Program-made: the position numbers and the translations under genes | Shown: positions 1-10,703 of the stretch, piece by piece | Layout: the number at the start of each line of letters is the position of its first letter | Numbering within the stretch: the first letter of the stretch is position 1 | Notes under the pieces: model-generated | The model's database searches: none | Told to the model about the DNA's origin: nothing | Seen by the model: only the letters and a program-made list of their open reading frames with translations | Source: Anthopleura xanthogrammica | Taxonomy: Eukaryota > Cnidaria > Anthozoa > Actiniaria > Actiniidae | Length of the DNA stretch: 64,000 nt | Direction of reading: 5' to 3' | Assembly: GCA_964019055.1 (NCBI GenBank) | Contig: OZ025208.1 | Coordinates: 13,493,597 to 13,557,596 of the forward strand

Positions 1-86
1 GGTTGTAGCATAGCATTAAAACAAAATACGTAAAAAAGCGTAAAAGCTTGACGAAAATTAAACGAGGGGGAGGGGAATAAGGAGTC

Positions 87-1075
87 GTTGTCTTCTCAGA
101 CCTCACCTAAAATGACTCTTAAATACTTCTGGATCGACTCTCACGATAAATAAAAATGTCTCCTCAGACCTGTATCACTGCCGCCCATACTCAAATAACA
201 TGTACTGCTCATAAAACTGGGCTAAAAATCGTGTCTTCTCAGACCCATGCCTCACGAGGGAATGTCTACACAGACCCAAATTATAATGTCTACTCAGACC
301 TGTATCACTGCCGCCCATACTCAAATAACATGTACTGCTCATAAAACTGGGCTAAAAATCGTGTCTTCTCAGACCCATACCTCACGAGGGAATGTCTACA
401 CAGACCCAAATTATAATGTCTACTCAGACCTGTATCACTGCCGCCCATACTCAAATAACATGTACTGCTCATAAAACTGGGCTAAAAATCGTGTCTTCTC
501 AGACCCATACCTCACGAGGGAATGTCTACACAGACCCAAATTATAATGTCTCCTCAGACCTGTATCACTGCCGCCCATACTCAAATAACATGTACTGCTC
601 AAAAAACTGGGCTAAAATCATGTCTTCTCAGACCCATACCTCACGAGGGAATGTCTACTCAGACCACGTGCGATAAAATGAAAGAAAACAAACCTCCGCA
701 GGCCTACAAAATCATGACACTATAAAGTGTACTCCCCGTCCTCTTCTAAGACCAAAGAAAGGGTATTTAGGGAGGGAATTAGGGCTAAAACATTGACTAA
801 AAAGCGGCACGAATAGCTACAGAAAATAACTAAAGAAAGTAAACAAATTGGAAGAGCCAAGATATTAAACATGAACTGCTAGTAAAAACTGGGCTAAAAA
901 TTCGTGTCTACTCAGACCCAACACTTACAAGGAGATATCTACGCAGACCCAATAAATAAAAGCACGAAGCACCACAAATAAGTGTCTACTCAGACCATGT
1001 GCGATAAACTGAGAGAAAACAAGCCTGCTCAGGCCTACAAACAAATGTGCACTAGAACATGTCTTCTCAGACCAA
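87..1075. repeat. Dispersed array of the motif GTCTnnTCAGACC
   Basis: About 17 copies of GTCTTCTCAGACC, GTCTACTCAGACC or GTCTACACAGACC lie here, both inside the 130-bp array and beyond it, for example near 905, 982 and 1060. The ends GTCT and AGAC are inverted copies of each other, so each motif is a small dyad. Function is unknown. Confidence 0.8.
155..670. repeat. 130-bp tandem repeat array, about 4 copies
   Basis: A block containing GTATCACTGCCGCCCATAC recurs at about 170, 300, 430 and 560, giving a period of 130 bp and near identity between copies. Each unit carries three spaced copies of a short motif of the form GTCTnnnCAGACC. The array is readable in several frames, which gives repetitive ORFs without any domain, so I treat it as non-coding satellite-like DNA. 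Confidence 0.9.
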
Positions 1076-1246
1076 TAACAAAACGTAGAACGGGAGCAAA
1101 ATGACTAAACTTGGGTAGAAATAGCTACAAGAAGACGCTCTAAAAGCAAACTGAATAACCACTACACGAAAGTAGAATAACTTGGGCGAGGAATTAAACT
1201 ATAGACCGAAATTACCCGCTGAATAGGAGCGTTAGCTTGAGCTTGG

Positions 1247-1384
1247 TCACCGGCCGCTTGTAGTTGAGGTGGTACGGGAAATTACAGCTTCCTGAGGAAT
1301 TGGAGGAACGACCGGTGTAACTGCAGGTGGAATAACCACGGCTTGAGCTTGCTCGACATTGTCATTTAGAACTTGGTTTTCCAT
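1247..1384 (-). CDS. Possible short first exon or 45-residue ORF behind a TATA box
   Basis: Reading leftwards from the ATG at 1384, a 45-residue ORF begins MENQVLNDNVEQAQAVVIPP and continues with Pro, Val and Thr before a TGA at 1247. It has no signal peptide and no recognisable domain. What supports it is position: a good TATA box lies about 70 bases upstream on the same strand. It could be a very short protein, or the first exon of a gene whose later exons lie in the repeat-rich DNA to the left or outside the window. I could not find a convincing continuation, so coding status is uncertain. Confidence 0.25.
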   Translation of the reverse strand: MENQVLNDNVEQAQAVVIPPAVTPVVPPIPQEAVISRTTSTTSGR

Positions 1385-1455
1385 GTCAAAGGCAGGACAC
1401 GAGTGGATATGTCGATGGTTACTTGCAACTGACCACGAGCGAGTGTCGGGCGTTA

Positions 1456-1463
1456 CTTATATA
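1456..1463 (-). promoter_or_regulatory. TATA box candidate
   Basis: On the minus strand the sequence is GAGTATATAAGTAACG, with TATATAAG at the stated place. The spacing to the ATG at 1384 would leave a 5' leader of about 45 bases. Confidence 0.4.
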
Positions 1464-1464
1464 C

Positions 1465-2273
1465 TCGCTCTATAAGGGACTGGTGCGAATAGGGCTGTTA
1501 CGTGAGACGTCACTCGAATAGAAAAACACTGACTTCCGGGTCCAAAACGAAAAGCAGTCCTATAAAGATTTTTCTTATATTTTCTCCATCACAGGATTTG
1601 TTTGTCAAAGTTCTAACTGTTTCAAGTGTCGGTTAATTTATGAAAAACATTTTTCGCTTTATTTTATCGGTTTTTGTGAGCAGTTGGACCCAGAAATACG
1701 TCACAACTTAACAGCTCTATTACCGCTAGCCATCTTCGGTTGCCAAATTAAATCCCAGCTGCTTGGAAGCAAACAGTTTTTAAATTTGAAAATTTATTTA
1801 TATGCTCGCAAAACTCCAAGTTATATTTATGACTAACGAGATGAGAAATGCTTGTTCGCGAAGGCAATTAAAAGTTACTGCGCTGTAAGGCGAAGGTGAG
1901 GACCATTGCTGACATGAATCATGGAAGGGGGGTGGGGGGGGGGGGTTTGGGGGGTTTGGGGGGATAGTATCGGTATGGATGAGGGTGATGAAAGGAACAT
2001 GAAACTCATTATCTATACAGGGAGAAGGACTTAACAATAATACAAGCTTCAATTCGAAAAAAGGAAATCGAGTGAAAAGAAAGAAAAATAGAAATCGTGA
2101 AAAAAAAGTACATTAAACAAGCAGTCGATTCTTGCGACTTTTATTTGCTCAATTTATCTTACTGTTACATCCAAGAGATTTCTTTTAACCAATTAGTTTA
2201 TTTCAGTTTATCCATGTACTTTTCGTCTTCTTGTTTGCTAACCGTTTTTTTTCTTGGCCTTCCTGAAGATATG
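1465..2273. other. Intergenic stretch with a G-rich tract
   Basis: No gene is seen. A G-rich tract with runs of three to ten G lies at about 1926-1962. Two AATAAA signals read on the minus strand (plus-strand TTTATT at about 2139 and 2197) lie just downstream of the first collagen gene and are plausible poly(A) signals for it. Confidence 0.6.
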
Positions 2274-3717
2274 CTATCTCGTGATCCGGCAGCACAGAGC
2301 AGTTGCACGAGCTCTCCTGCACACACATCTGCATGTGTGTCCATGAACAGAATAGCTTCTGGAACAGCTACTTAAGTAACGGGGGCGACGGCAGGAACAG
2401 GTAACGACTTGATGGTTTCGATAGGGACATCTTACGGAGCCGGTGTAGGAGCGAGAAGACCGGGTTAGACATCTCAGCCTTGATGCACTGGCGGGTCTAC
2501 CGGGTCTACCGGGTCTACCACGTATGCCGCGAGGTCCTTGGGAAAAACAAAAGGTTATGGTATAGCAAATGGTGTGATTCTTGAACTCATGAGAATTTGT
2601 ATCAGCAGAATCATAGGTGGTCTTCAGAAACAGTGCACTCGCCTCTCACCTCTGGGGTCTTGGGTTCGATTCCCAGAACTGGCATCACATGTGAGTAAAT
2701 TTTGCTAGGTCTCTCTCTCTCTCTCTCTCTCTCTTGATTCGAGGGTTTTTTCTCTTGGTTCTCAGGTAGTTTTCCTCCCAGGGGAAGGGATAGAGTTATA
2801 CCAGTGATAGTCGGACTAATATTTGACAATGCATGCAGACATACCTTGTGGGCCATGCGGTCCTCTCGGTCCCCTAGCACCCGGTGGACCGGTACTTCCT
2901 CTTGATCCGGTGGACCCGGTATATCCACGAGACCCTTGAGGTCCAGGGGGTCCAGGGGGTCCACTACCCGCTGGTGTTAGAAACGAAATCAAATGTTTTT
3001 AAAAACTTATTAAAACCCCGGCTATTTGTGAAAAATAATCAAAGCAAAAAATGGAGAGAAAAAAATAAACTAAAGAAAGGAAAAATGTAATAGAGAAGAA
3101 AAAAGAAGAAGGAAGGAAGGTAAAAAGGAAGGAAGGGAAGAAGCAAGAAGAATAGAAAGAAAGAAGGAAGAAAGGAAGGAAGAAAGAAAAGAAGGAAGGA
3201 AGGAAGGAAAGAAGAAAGGAAAGAAGGAAGGAAAGAAGGAAGGAAAGAAGGAAGGAAAGAAGAAAAACAGAAAGAAGGAAAGGAGGAAAAAAGAAAGAAA
3301 AATATATGAAAGAAAACAGAATAAAAGAAACGAATGGATGGATGTATATAAGGAGAAAAAATAGAACAAACGAAAGAAAGAGAAACTGAAAAAAAAACAA
3401 AAAAAAAACGAAATAAATATTTTCATGCCATATACGTCGACCACATTAATGGAGCCGTTTATCAAAACGAACGCAGCACTATTCTTTATAAGCAATATAT
3501 AGCAATAAAATATCTATAAGATATATAGTTACGAACGAGCAAACAAATAAAATAAAATATAAAAATAAGAAATAACATTAATAAAGAAAAGACACTTACG
3601 CGGGCTCCTACGACGTCTTCGCCACGCGTTTACACCCATATCATCTGGGCTGAAGACACAGATAAGGACCATAAGCACCAACAGGACTTTGAGTGCCGAC
3701 ATGATGTGGCTAAACAC
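2274..3717 (-). CDS. Secreted collagen protein with resistin-like Cys-rich C-terminus, copy 1
   Basis: Exons on the minus strand are 3600-3717, 2845-2970 and 2274-2536, all joined in phase 1, giving 168 residues (163 if the second ATG at 3702 is used). Exon 1 encodes a hydrophobic signal peptide, then AWRRRRRSP, a basic run that could be a furin site. Exon 2 is 126 bp and encodes about 14 Gly-X-Y triplets ([13 protein letters not shown] at its start). Exon 3 adds [15 protein letters not shown] and then a ten-Cys domain with spacing C-x13-C-x9-C-x-C-x8-C-x10-C-x-C-x-C-x8-C-C, ending [16 protein letters not shown]. The resistin family signature is C-x11-C-x8-C-x-C-x3-C-x10-C-x-C-x-C-x9-C-C, so order and most spacings agree. 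The product is expected to be a secreted trimer. The splice sites fit, and two paralogs support the model. Confidence 0.85.
2612..2810 (+). mobile_element. tRNA-derived SINE-like element
   Basis: The element contains a Pol III B-box-like GGTTCGATTCC at 2663-2673, preceded by CACTCGCCTCTCACCTCTGG and followed by GGCATCACATGTGAGT. Related pieces occur in either strand at about 6538, 17465, 34640, 47515 and 49190. It begins in the last intron of collagen copy 1. A (TC)n run sits at about 2709-2734. Confidence 0.65.
3040..3415. repeat. Purine-rich (GGAA/GAAA)n low-complexity tract
   Basis: A long strand-asymmetric run of GGAA, GAAA and AAGG lies in the first intron of collagen copy 1. The Phe/Ser-rich ORFs on its minus strand are an artefact of this composition. 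Confidence 0.9.
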
Positions 3718-3813
3718 CTATCCTTACAAAATTTTTCCTTGAGATTAGACCTATCTGTGAACGTAGCAAGTTGCCTGATCGAGGTCGAATGATTCGTTTC
3801 TGTTTGGGAGCCT

Positions 3814-3822
3814 GTATTTATG
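3814..3822 (-). promoter_or_regulatory. TATA-like box of collagen copy 1
   Basis: The minus strand reads CCATAAATACAGG about 100 bases upstream of the first ATG. The two paralogs have TATA-like boxes at nearly the same distance, which raises the plausibility. Confidence 0.45.
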
Positions 3823-4028
3823 GACGTTTGTTTTGCTGTTTTCTAGGTTACTGGAGTTGAATACTCAATGTGTTTTTACGTGTTTTATTTCGTGTCCAGA
3901 AGAGGAAGTAAATAGATCATAAACACTGTTCCCCTGTAAGGGGGGTTCTATATTTAGTGATTTTAGTGATTAATTATCGTTGAAATGAATTACGCTGAAT
4001 GAATTATACACCTTCAACTTTTATTGAT

Positions 4029-4312
4029 ACCCTGAAACAACCTCTGGACTGATCTAAGTCAGGGCACGGCTAACTCACAGATAGAACCCTGAAACAACCT
4101 CTTGGCTGATCTAAGTCAGGGCATGGCTAACTCACAGATAGAACCCTGAAACAACCTCTGGGCTGATGTAAGTCAGGGCATGGCTAACTCACAGATAGAA
4201 CCCTGAAACAACCTCTGGACTGATGTAAGTCAGGGCACGGGTAACTCACAGATAGAACCCTGAAACAACCTCTGGGCTGATCAAAGTCAGGGCATGGCTA
4301 ACTCACAGATCA
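4029..4312. repeat. 57-bp tandem repeat, 5 copies, derived from the SINE tail
   Basis: The block starting ACCCTGAAACAACCTCTGG repeats at about 4029, 4086, 4143, 4200 and 4257, an exact 57-bp period. The same block occurs once at the end of the SINE-like elements near 6538, 17600 (inverted) and 47525, so this array looks like amplification of that tail. Confidence 0.9.
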
Positions 4313-6537
4313 CATTGCAATTTAGTACGTCAAAATCGGAGATCAAGAGAAAAACCCTAATTTCTGTAGTATGTATAGAAAAAAAGATGACACCGAAAGA
4401 GAAAAAATCATTCTCTTAAAAAGTAGGGGGGGGGGGGGGGGTTGAATTTTCGTACGGAACTAAAACTATCACAAAATAAGATCTCCTTTTATCCCCCCCC
4501 CCCCCCCCCCCGGCTCCGCCGTCCCTGTCTGGATTGTCCTATCTATTACCAAGTTTTTTTTTATTTTTATACGGTTGCCGTTTTTATTACTTGAGTTCAC
4601 AGGGAGTACTTAATAAACCCGTCATGGCTGAAACAGTAGGCAGATCGGAGAATGGGTGGAATAGTTACAAAACAGACGCACTGATGTATTATTAGTGTCT
4701 AATGGTAAGATGGACCAAAATTGAATGCTAAACTGTTATGCACAACCCCACCTCCCATCTATACTCTCATTCAACAACGACCATCACTACAGAAATGAGG
4801 AAAACGTTTCAAAAGAAAAAGCCGGAATAAAGCGAAAAAAATATCTAGAAATTTAAATTGAAGTAAAAAAATCTATATTAAAATAGAATGAAATAAACTT
4901 AAAATATTATGAAATAAATAAAACAAAATATGATAAATATAAAGAATAAATTCATATTATCTTTTAATGCATCGCATTTTTCTTTATTCAAATAAAGAAC
5001 TGAGAGGTTTAGAAGAAGCTTTTTTTCCTAGTGCTGTCGCGGTTTTTAATAGAAACTTGTAGTAGAAATGTATTATAGAATGTTTTACAATTTCATTAAG
5101 TAAGTTTCGCTTATATCGGATTATATTTTTAACATTTGTTATTCATTAGTAGTTTTTGCGATTTTAGCGATACTGTAGTGCGAAAGTATTGTCAATAAAC
5201 CTTATTATTTATATTTATATCTTATTTACTTGAATTCCCTGCTTTTTCCCCCAGAAATATTAAATTTAGTATCAATGATTCAGTAATAAAATGGAAAAAA
5301 ATTCAACTTTATTTACACTCTGATAAAATATTTACGATTCTAATAAAACCTAAAAAATATTAAAAATAAGAAAACATATTAATAGAAAAAGGCGACCCTA
5401 GACTTGGATAAAATAAAATGTCTTATGATTAATGAAATTACATATTATGCAACTTCCCCAATACAAAGTCCTTTTTTATTTGGTTTTGATTTGTTCATGT
5501 TTTGGCTTTATTTTTGTTTATAACCTTGAACTTAAACTTGGTAACATATTCAAAGCAGCAGGCTCAAAAGAGAGTCATAGAAACAAGTTTTCATCTTCGT
5601 GGATTCAAATTAAAACTAACAATGGGATTTCTCTGAACTTCGTCGGTACATGAACTCCCTGCTGGTAGCGCAGAGGCTCCTTTTCTTTTTTCCCCGCTGA
5701 ATCGACATTCGTGAGGAAAAGCAAACTCTGCCGCATCCGTTAAATCATGTGTTGCGCATTAGTCATCGTTACCTAGCAACTGATTATATTGATGTGATCA
5801 TGAAAAAGGAGTATCTGCAGGAGTGAAGTACATGAAGCTCAAACAAAGGAATGAATGAATGACAAATTTGTACTGAATGGTTTATAGCGCATTATATGGG
5901 AACTTTTAAGTTAAAACGAACAAAATGTTAAAACCAACATTTTGGAAGAGTAAAAAAATTAATTTACGTAAATGTAAATAAAGGAAATGTGTTGTTGATA
6001 GTCTATTGTATTATGTCATCGATTATACATGTCCTAACAAGATTAGGTCTCATTTTTTCTATAGCAGACCAAAATAACAGACTTTATGTCTAGAAGGAAA
6101 GCTTCCAAAACAAAGAGGAAGTTCCAGTAAACATTAGTTTTAATATTCATTAAAAAAATATTTTTCCCCGTTTTATATCGTTGTTACGTTTCAGAATTTA
6201 GTTTAATTTCAGAATCTATTTTATAATTATTGAACCCCGAAACAACCTTTGGGTTGATAGAAGTCAGGGCACAAACAAGATGCACTTATCGAGGTTGACA
6301 TTGACCTGAGATATATCTAGACTTTTCAGGAAAAGTTTTTGGTGATTTGTGTACACTTACTATGATTAATTGATGTGGAAAATACATACAGAGGTACCTG
6401 ACTCTCATAAGTCCTAAAAATGTTCAGGTATCTTAACACCTAATTTCTGTTAATTATATTGTATCTATTTATTTATAACTGTAAATATTTGGTGTAAAAA
6501 TAAAAAAACCTTGCAACTTGTAGTTTTCGAATTTTAT
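4313..6537. other. Intergenic, AT-rich, no gene seen
   Basis: Homopolymer runs of G (about 4428-4441) and C (about 4493-4511) are present, and a single decayed copy of the 57-bp block sits at about 6233-6272. No ORF shows a domain, signal peptide or paralog elsewhere in the window. Confidence 0.6.
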
Positions 6538-6748
6538 CGATACCCTGAAACATGCAGCCTCTTGGCTGATCAAATTCAGGACACAGCTAACTCACAGACC
6601 GAATTGGAATTTAGCGTGTTAGGTTTTTGAGGAGGGAGGAAAACCAGAGGACCTATAGAAAAGCACTGGAATCAAGGGGAGAGAGTTAAAAAACTCTACA
6701 AACATGTGATGCCGAGTCTGGAAATCGAACCCGAGGCCCCAGAGGTGA
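6538..6748 (-). mobile_element. tRNA-derived SINE-like element, inverted
   Basis: The tail block (CCCTGAAACATGCAGCCTC...) leads into GGAGGGAGGAAAACC and then, at the far end, GGAAATCGAACCCGAGGC, the complement of the B-box region. Orientation is opposite to the copy at 2612. Confidence 0.65.
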
Positions 6749-7417
6749 GTACTCAATACCGCTACACAATCCTCGATTCCCTACAATTCTCTTTTTTTTC
6801 CGGTTATAAGTCTCACGAATACAAGCCACCCCCAATAAATCCAACAAAATCCCTTACGGATGAGCATTATCCCAGGGCTCATAAAAGGGATTATGCGGTA
6901 TGCCATGTGTGGAAGCTAAGAGAACTGAGCAAAGCCTACTCAAGTAATTTTCTACCACAGGTATCCCAGCTACAGAAATACCGACCCTCGTAGGCCTCGT
7001 GCGTACGCTTTGCAGGTTTATGCCACTTATCCAGAAGATCATATCAAATCTTACTCATTTGTATTCGTAAGTCTTGAATTTTTAATTCTTTAGAATTGGG
7101 ATTCCTGTGTTGACATTTGGGGATTCCCCGCCACCTATTCCTTCTTACCAGTCTATCTTAGTTAATCCCAGCGCAATCCGCAGGGATCCCAATTGCGTGT
7201 AAGTCAATTTTGGAGCTTAGCACGATAAAACAAGCTCGTGCAGTCATATCATTAGATACGACCAAACAAATAAAATTTCCGACTTCCTTTTTCAACTTTT
7301 ATTAATTCTAGCTTTCGTGTAACTAAATTAGTCCACGAAGGTTTGAAGTCTTTTGCACTCTAGCATACACTGCTATTCTATTTTGCTTATCTGAGAATTT
7401 TTTTCCCTTTTCTTTTC
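6749..7417. other. Intergenic stretch
   Basis: No gene is recognised. A minus-strand AATAAA (plus TTTATT near 7298) is a plausible poly(A) signal for collagen copy 2. Confidence 0.5.
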
Positions 7418-8518
7418 CTATTTCTTTACACTATTGTTCTTGTCCAATGTTGCGACTCTACAGCATACGGCAGTAGGACGCGCTCTTGTACACGCACACC
7501 TACAGACATTCCCCTTAATAGAAGACTGGCTTGAGCAGTTCATACTAGGAGACCAACAAGAACATGAGAGGATCATGTGACCTAGGAAAGGACATCTCAC
7601 GAAGCTGGAGTACTTGACGTTCGAATGTGATTTATAAAAACCACATTTGAGCTTCTGGAGGGGACCAGCCTTCCCGGGTAAGCCGCTGAATCCACGAAAA
7701 CCTGAGAAATAATAAAATATGGCATCAGTAGCAACCACAATGGCGTGGAGGGACAAAAGTATGAAACGGCAGCAATGACTAAAGTATATGTACAGCGGCA
7801 GCAGCAGCAAAAGCAACAAGAGCAGTAGTAGTAGCAGTACCAAAACGACGTTGACGACATAAAACAACAACGATTACGACAATGATAACTAAAGCAAAAA
7901 TAACAATAGCAGCAGTAGCAACAAAAAACACTCAAGCAACAACAGCAGTAGCAGCAGCAGTAGCATCAACAACAATAATAGCAATAGTAGCAGCATCAAT
8001 AACAACAGCATTAACAACAACAGCAATAATAGCACCAACAGTAGCAACAAGAATAGCAGCAATAACAGCAGCAGGGCAAAAGCAACCACAGCAACAGCAA
8101 CAATCATGAGCAGCAACAACAACAATAACAATAACAACAATGAACAACAACGACAGCGTTAACAACAACCACAAAAGCAGAAACAAGAACAAATTCCATC
8201 CCTAACAGCCATATCATTCTCACCTCTAGAACCGTTACGTCCTCTCAATCCCCCGTATCCTCTTGGTCCTTTCAATCCCTGTGGTCCCCGTAATCCTTGG
8301 AGACCTTTCAAACCCCGGGGGCCGCTGAATCCGCGGGGCCCTCGAGCACCGGGTGGTCCTCTTTGACCTGAAATATACAAAAAAAAGTTTAGTACCAACT
8401 CTCAAATGGTATATAAGAGCAGCAGTTATAGGATATACTTACCGTGTGCGCCAAAGTCTTCAGGTGCGAGCATGAATACCAGTATCGTCACCGCCACCAA
8501 AATCTTGAAATTCGTCAT
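7418..8518 (-). CDS. Secreted collagen protein with resistin-like Cys-rich C-terminus, copy 2
   Basis: Exons on the minus strand are 8443-8518, 8224-8367 and 7418-7701, all phase 1, giving 167 residues. Exon 1 encodes a signal peptide starting [10 protein letters not shown] and ending around APEDFGAH; it lacks the poly-Arg run of the other copies. Exon 2 is 144 bp and purely Gly-X-Y (16 triplets from [13 protein letters not shown]). Exon 3 continues GFRGFSGLPGKAGP and then has ten cysteines spaced C-x16-C-x9-C-x-C-x6-C-x10-C-x-C-x-C-x8-C-C, with CRCACTRARPTAVCCR near the end and a short Lys-rich tail. The product should be secreted and trimeric. A CAN-type microsatellite fills the intron between exons 2 and 3. 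Confidence 0.88.
7790..8180. repeat. Imperfect trinucleotide repeat (CAA/CAG/TAG)n
   Basis: About 390 bp of AAC, AGC, AAT and AGT triplets fill most of the last intron of collagen copy 2. Poly-Leu or poly-Ala ORFs across it are compositional artefacts. Confidence 0.9.
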
Positions 8519-8631
8519 CTCAATGACTAAAAACACTTTTTGTCGAGCCGAAGACTATACAGTACGATTAGTGTCTTATACTTCCACTGAAACCAGCAAA
8601 AAGTGCGAGGAAAAATAGATGCACTCACATT

Positions 8632-8638
8632 GATATAA
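8632..8638 (-). promoter_or_regulatory. TATA-like box of collagen copy 2
   Basis: The minus strand reads CGGCTTATATCAATG about 115 bases upstream of the ATG at 8518. Confidence 0.45.
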
Positions 8639-9141
8639 GCCGAGGAAAGTTTGCTTTGATCATTAAGTCCATTAAGGAGAAACGTGCGGTCAACTTGTAG
8701 TAATTTAAAGGGTAAATATCAAAGGTAAATGCGTTGATCCTTGTGGTTCATACTCGAACTTTTTCACGTTTAACTAAGTTACTACAGAGCAGATCAGTTA
8801 TGGGAGTAAATTGTTAGCAAATAAATCAAATGGATTATCTAAAAGTGCTGGGCTCGAAATAGCGGCCTGTCAATGGCCAAAAGTCAGGCAAATAATGACT
8901 TAATATTTGGCAGGCAAAATAACGGTGAACTTCCAAATCGAAAATAAAAATAATAAAAAGGCAGGCAAAATTTACTGGACTGGCAGGCTATAATTGTTTC
9001 CTTTTTTGAACCCTGAAGTGCAGCTTTAGTTAATTAACTTCTGGATTTGATGTCTGTTAAATAATTAAATATACTAATGCCGGATTGGATTCCTTTTCGT
9101 TTAATGAAGGATTTAATATTTACCAATCACTGGCCTTCACA

Positions 9142-9165
9142 TGACGTCATAGCCGCCATCTTGGC
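9142..9165. promoter_or_regulatory. CRE palindrome next to a YY1-like site
   Basis: TGACGTCA, a perfect cAMP-response-element palindrome, lies at 9142-9149, followed by GCCGCCATCTTGGC at 9152-9165, which fits the YY1 consensus. No gene start is visible nearby, so this may be part of a repeat. Confidence 0.35.
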
Positions 9166-9581
9166 TGAGCTTTACAAAAGATTTGTATTCAGAATCTTTT
9201 GTTATATCTTCCAATATGGCCGCCGTGTCTTTGGTTTTTTCTTTTCCTTGGAAATAATTGAAAACTAGCATATCTTTTTTTTGTGTAGAATGAGTTTCTA
9301 CAGAAGTATAACAAGCGAGTTTTTATAAACTTGTCAGTCATAGTTCGGATCTCAAGGTGGAAACGCTTGCTTACTTTCAAACTCCACTTCATTTCTGACT
9401 AACTTTATTTTTTTACCTTTAAAATAGAGATCTGTGTACACCACCCTTCGTCTTCTTCAGAAGAGGACCGCTGACATCTTTAAATTAATCAAAATCAATC
9501 AATGTTACATAATTTATATCAGTAAACTGGTAAAGTAAGCAATAAAAGAGGGAGTGTAAGAGTTTCAGAGAAGGCGCAACT

Positions 9582-9606
9582 TTTGGCGCCGAAAGTTCCC
9601 GCCAAA
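9582..9606. promoter_or_regulatory. Paired E2F-like motifs
   Basis: TTTGGCGCCGAAA and TTCCCGCCAAA stand one base apart. Both fit the E2F/DP consensus. No first exon has been found next to them. Confidence 0.35.
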
Positions 9607-10703
9607 GCAGTAAAACTCATGCCAGCTGATCGGCATTAACCAATCACAGTACGTTGTGATTTTTTTATGGCTGGCCCTGTGTTCAGGCACTTTTTTCTAC
9701 CTGAAAACTATTGAAAGTTGAATCCAATAAATTCTAAGTCTCAGAAAAGTCCAAAAGTCCAAACGAGATTGATATTTCATCTGTGATTTATCTAAGAACC
9801 ACTCGAGAAAGGATTTTCAAAACAGAGCGAAGGGCTGCAGGTTTTGATCAACAATGCTTTGCGTGATTAGTTATTTGCTCAGCTGGTGAATAAAAACTAT
9901 TTATGGTCGTATTGTCGTCCTCAGTTATTCTTGGGGTGCAACCACATGACTCAAAACCCCTTGAGATATGATAAATAACAATGAAACAGCCGCCACCTTG
10001 ATTGATATAACAAGAGAATCTATGAAAAATAGGCATTTTGCATGATGGCGACGTAATTTCACTACTACCAAAATGCTTTGCAAATTTTATTTTATTTTGG
10101 AATTTGCATTTCCTCATGAGAGTAGTAAGACAATTTATGCTCATTAACTGAACACAAGAAAGTATGAAAGGGATTCTGGTAGTGGTAGTAAATGATGCCA
10201 TAATGCATATGCTCGGAGGTTCGGAGGATTTCTGTTGCGACATAGATCATTAAGATTAACTGATCCCACCGAGAGGCACTAGCCTTTTTCATGATCTCCT
10301 TCCCCCTTTACTACTGGGTGTTACTTTCTCATCTTTGAGTGATCCTCCCCCTGATACCTGTCAATGTATAACTGACCCCCTCCAGTTGTTTAAAAACCAC
10401 GTGACCCCCCTCCAAATTCTCCTACCCCCCCCCCCCCCCCCGGCGATAAATAATGACCTTCTGAGTGCCATCGGGTGCAACCGCGAACTGTGTTCTTTGT
10501 GTTTTTGTCTTTTCTTTTTTAGTAATGGAAATTAATAAATTATTTAATTGTTATTGGTTTATTCGGAAAATCAAAGCAACAACTCGGTCGCCAATAGTTC
10601 TTTCAGTTTTATTTATTTTACCCTCGCTATGGATTACATATATTTTGACTATTTTTTTGATATATATCAAGCAGTGATTTCCTTTTCATTCTTCCTATTT
10701 AAT

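Larger units (their letters stand above)
8640..10703. other. Intergenic stretch between collagen copies 2 and 3
   Basis: No gene is recognised. It holds short repeats of the type GGCAGGCAAAAT near 8930-8990, a C-run at about 10425-10441, and motif clusters listed separately. Minus-strand AATAAA signals near 10558 and 10606 probably serve collagen copy 3. Confidence 0.5.

Noticed and set aside
156..725. Plus-strand ORFs across the 130-bp repeat
   Set aside because: The ORFs merely echo the satellite period, have no signal peptide or domain, and overlap each other in different frames.
2999..3495. Phe/Ser-rich minus-strand ORFs
   Set aside because: They are translations of a GGAA/GAAA low-complexity tract in an intron of collagen copy 1.
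4029..4312. 57-bp array considered as a CRISPR array
   Set aside because: Units follow each other without unique spacers, and the genome is eukaryotic.
7882..8192. Poly-Leu and poly-Ala ORFs
   Set aside because: They come from a CAA/CAG trinucleotide tract in an intron of collagen copy 2.
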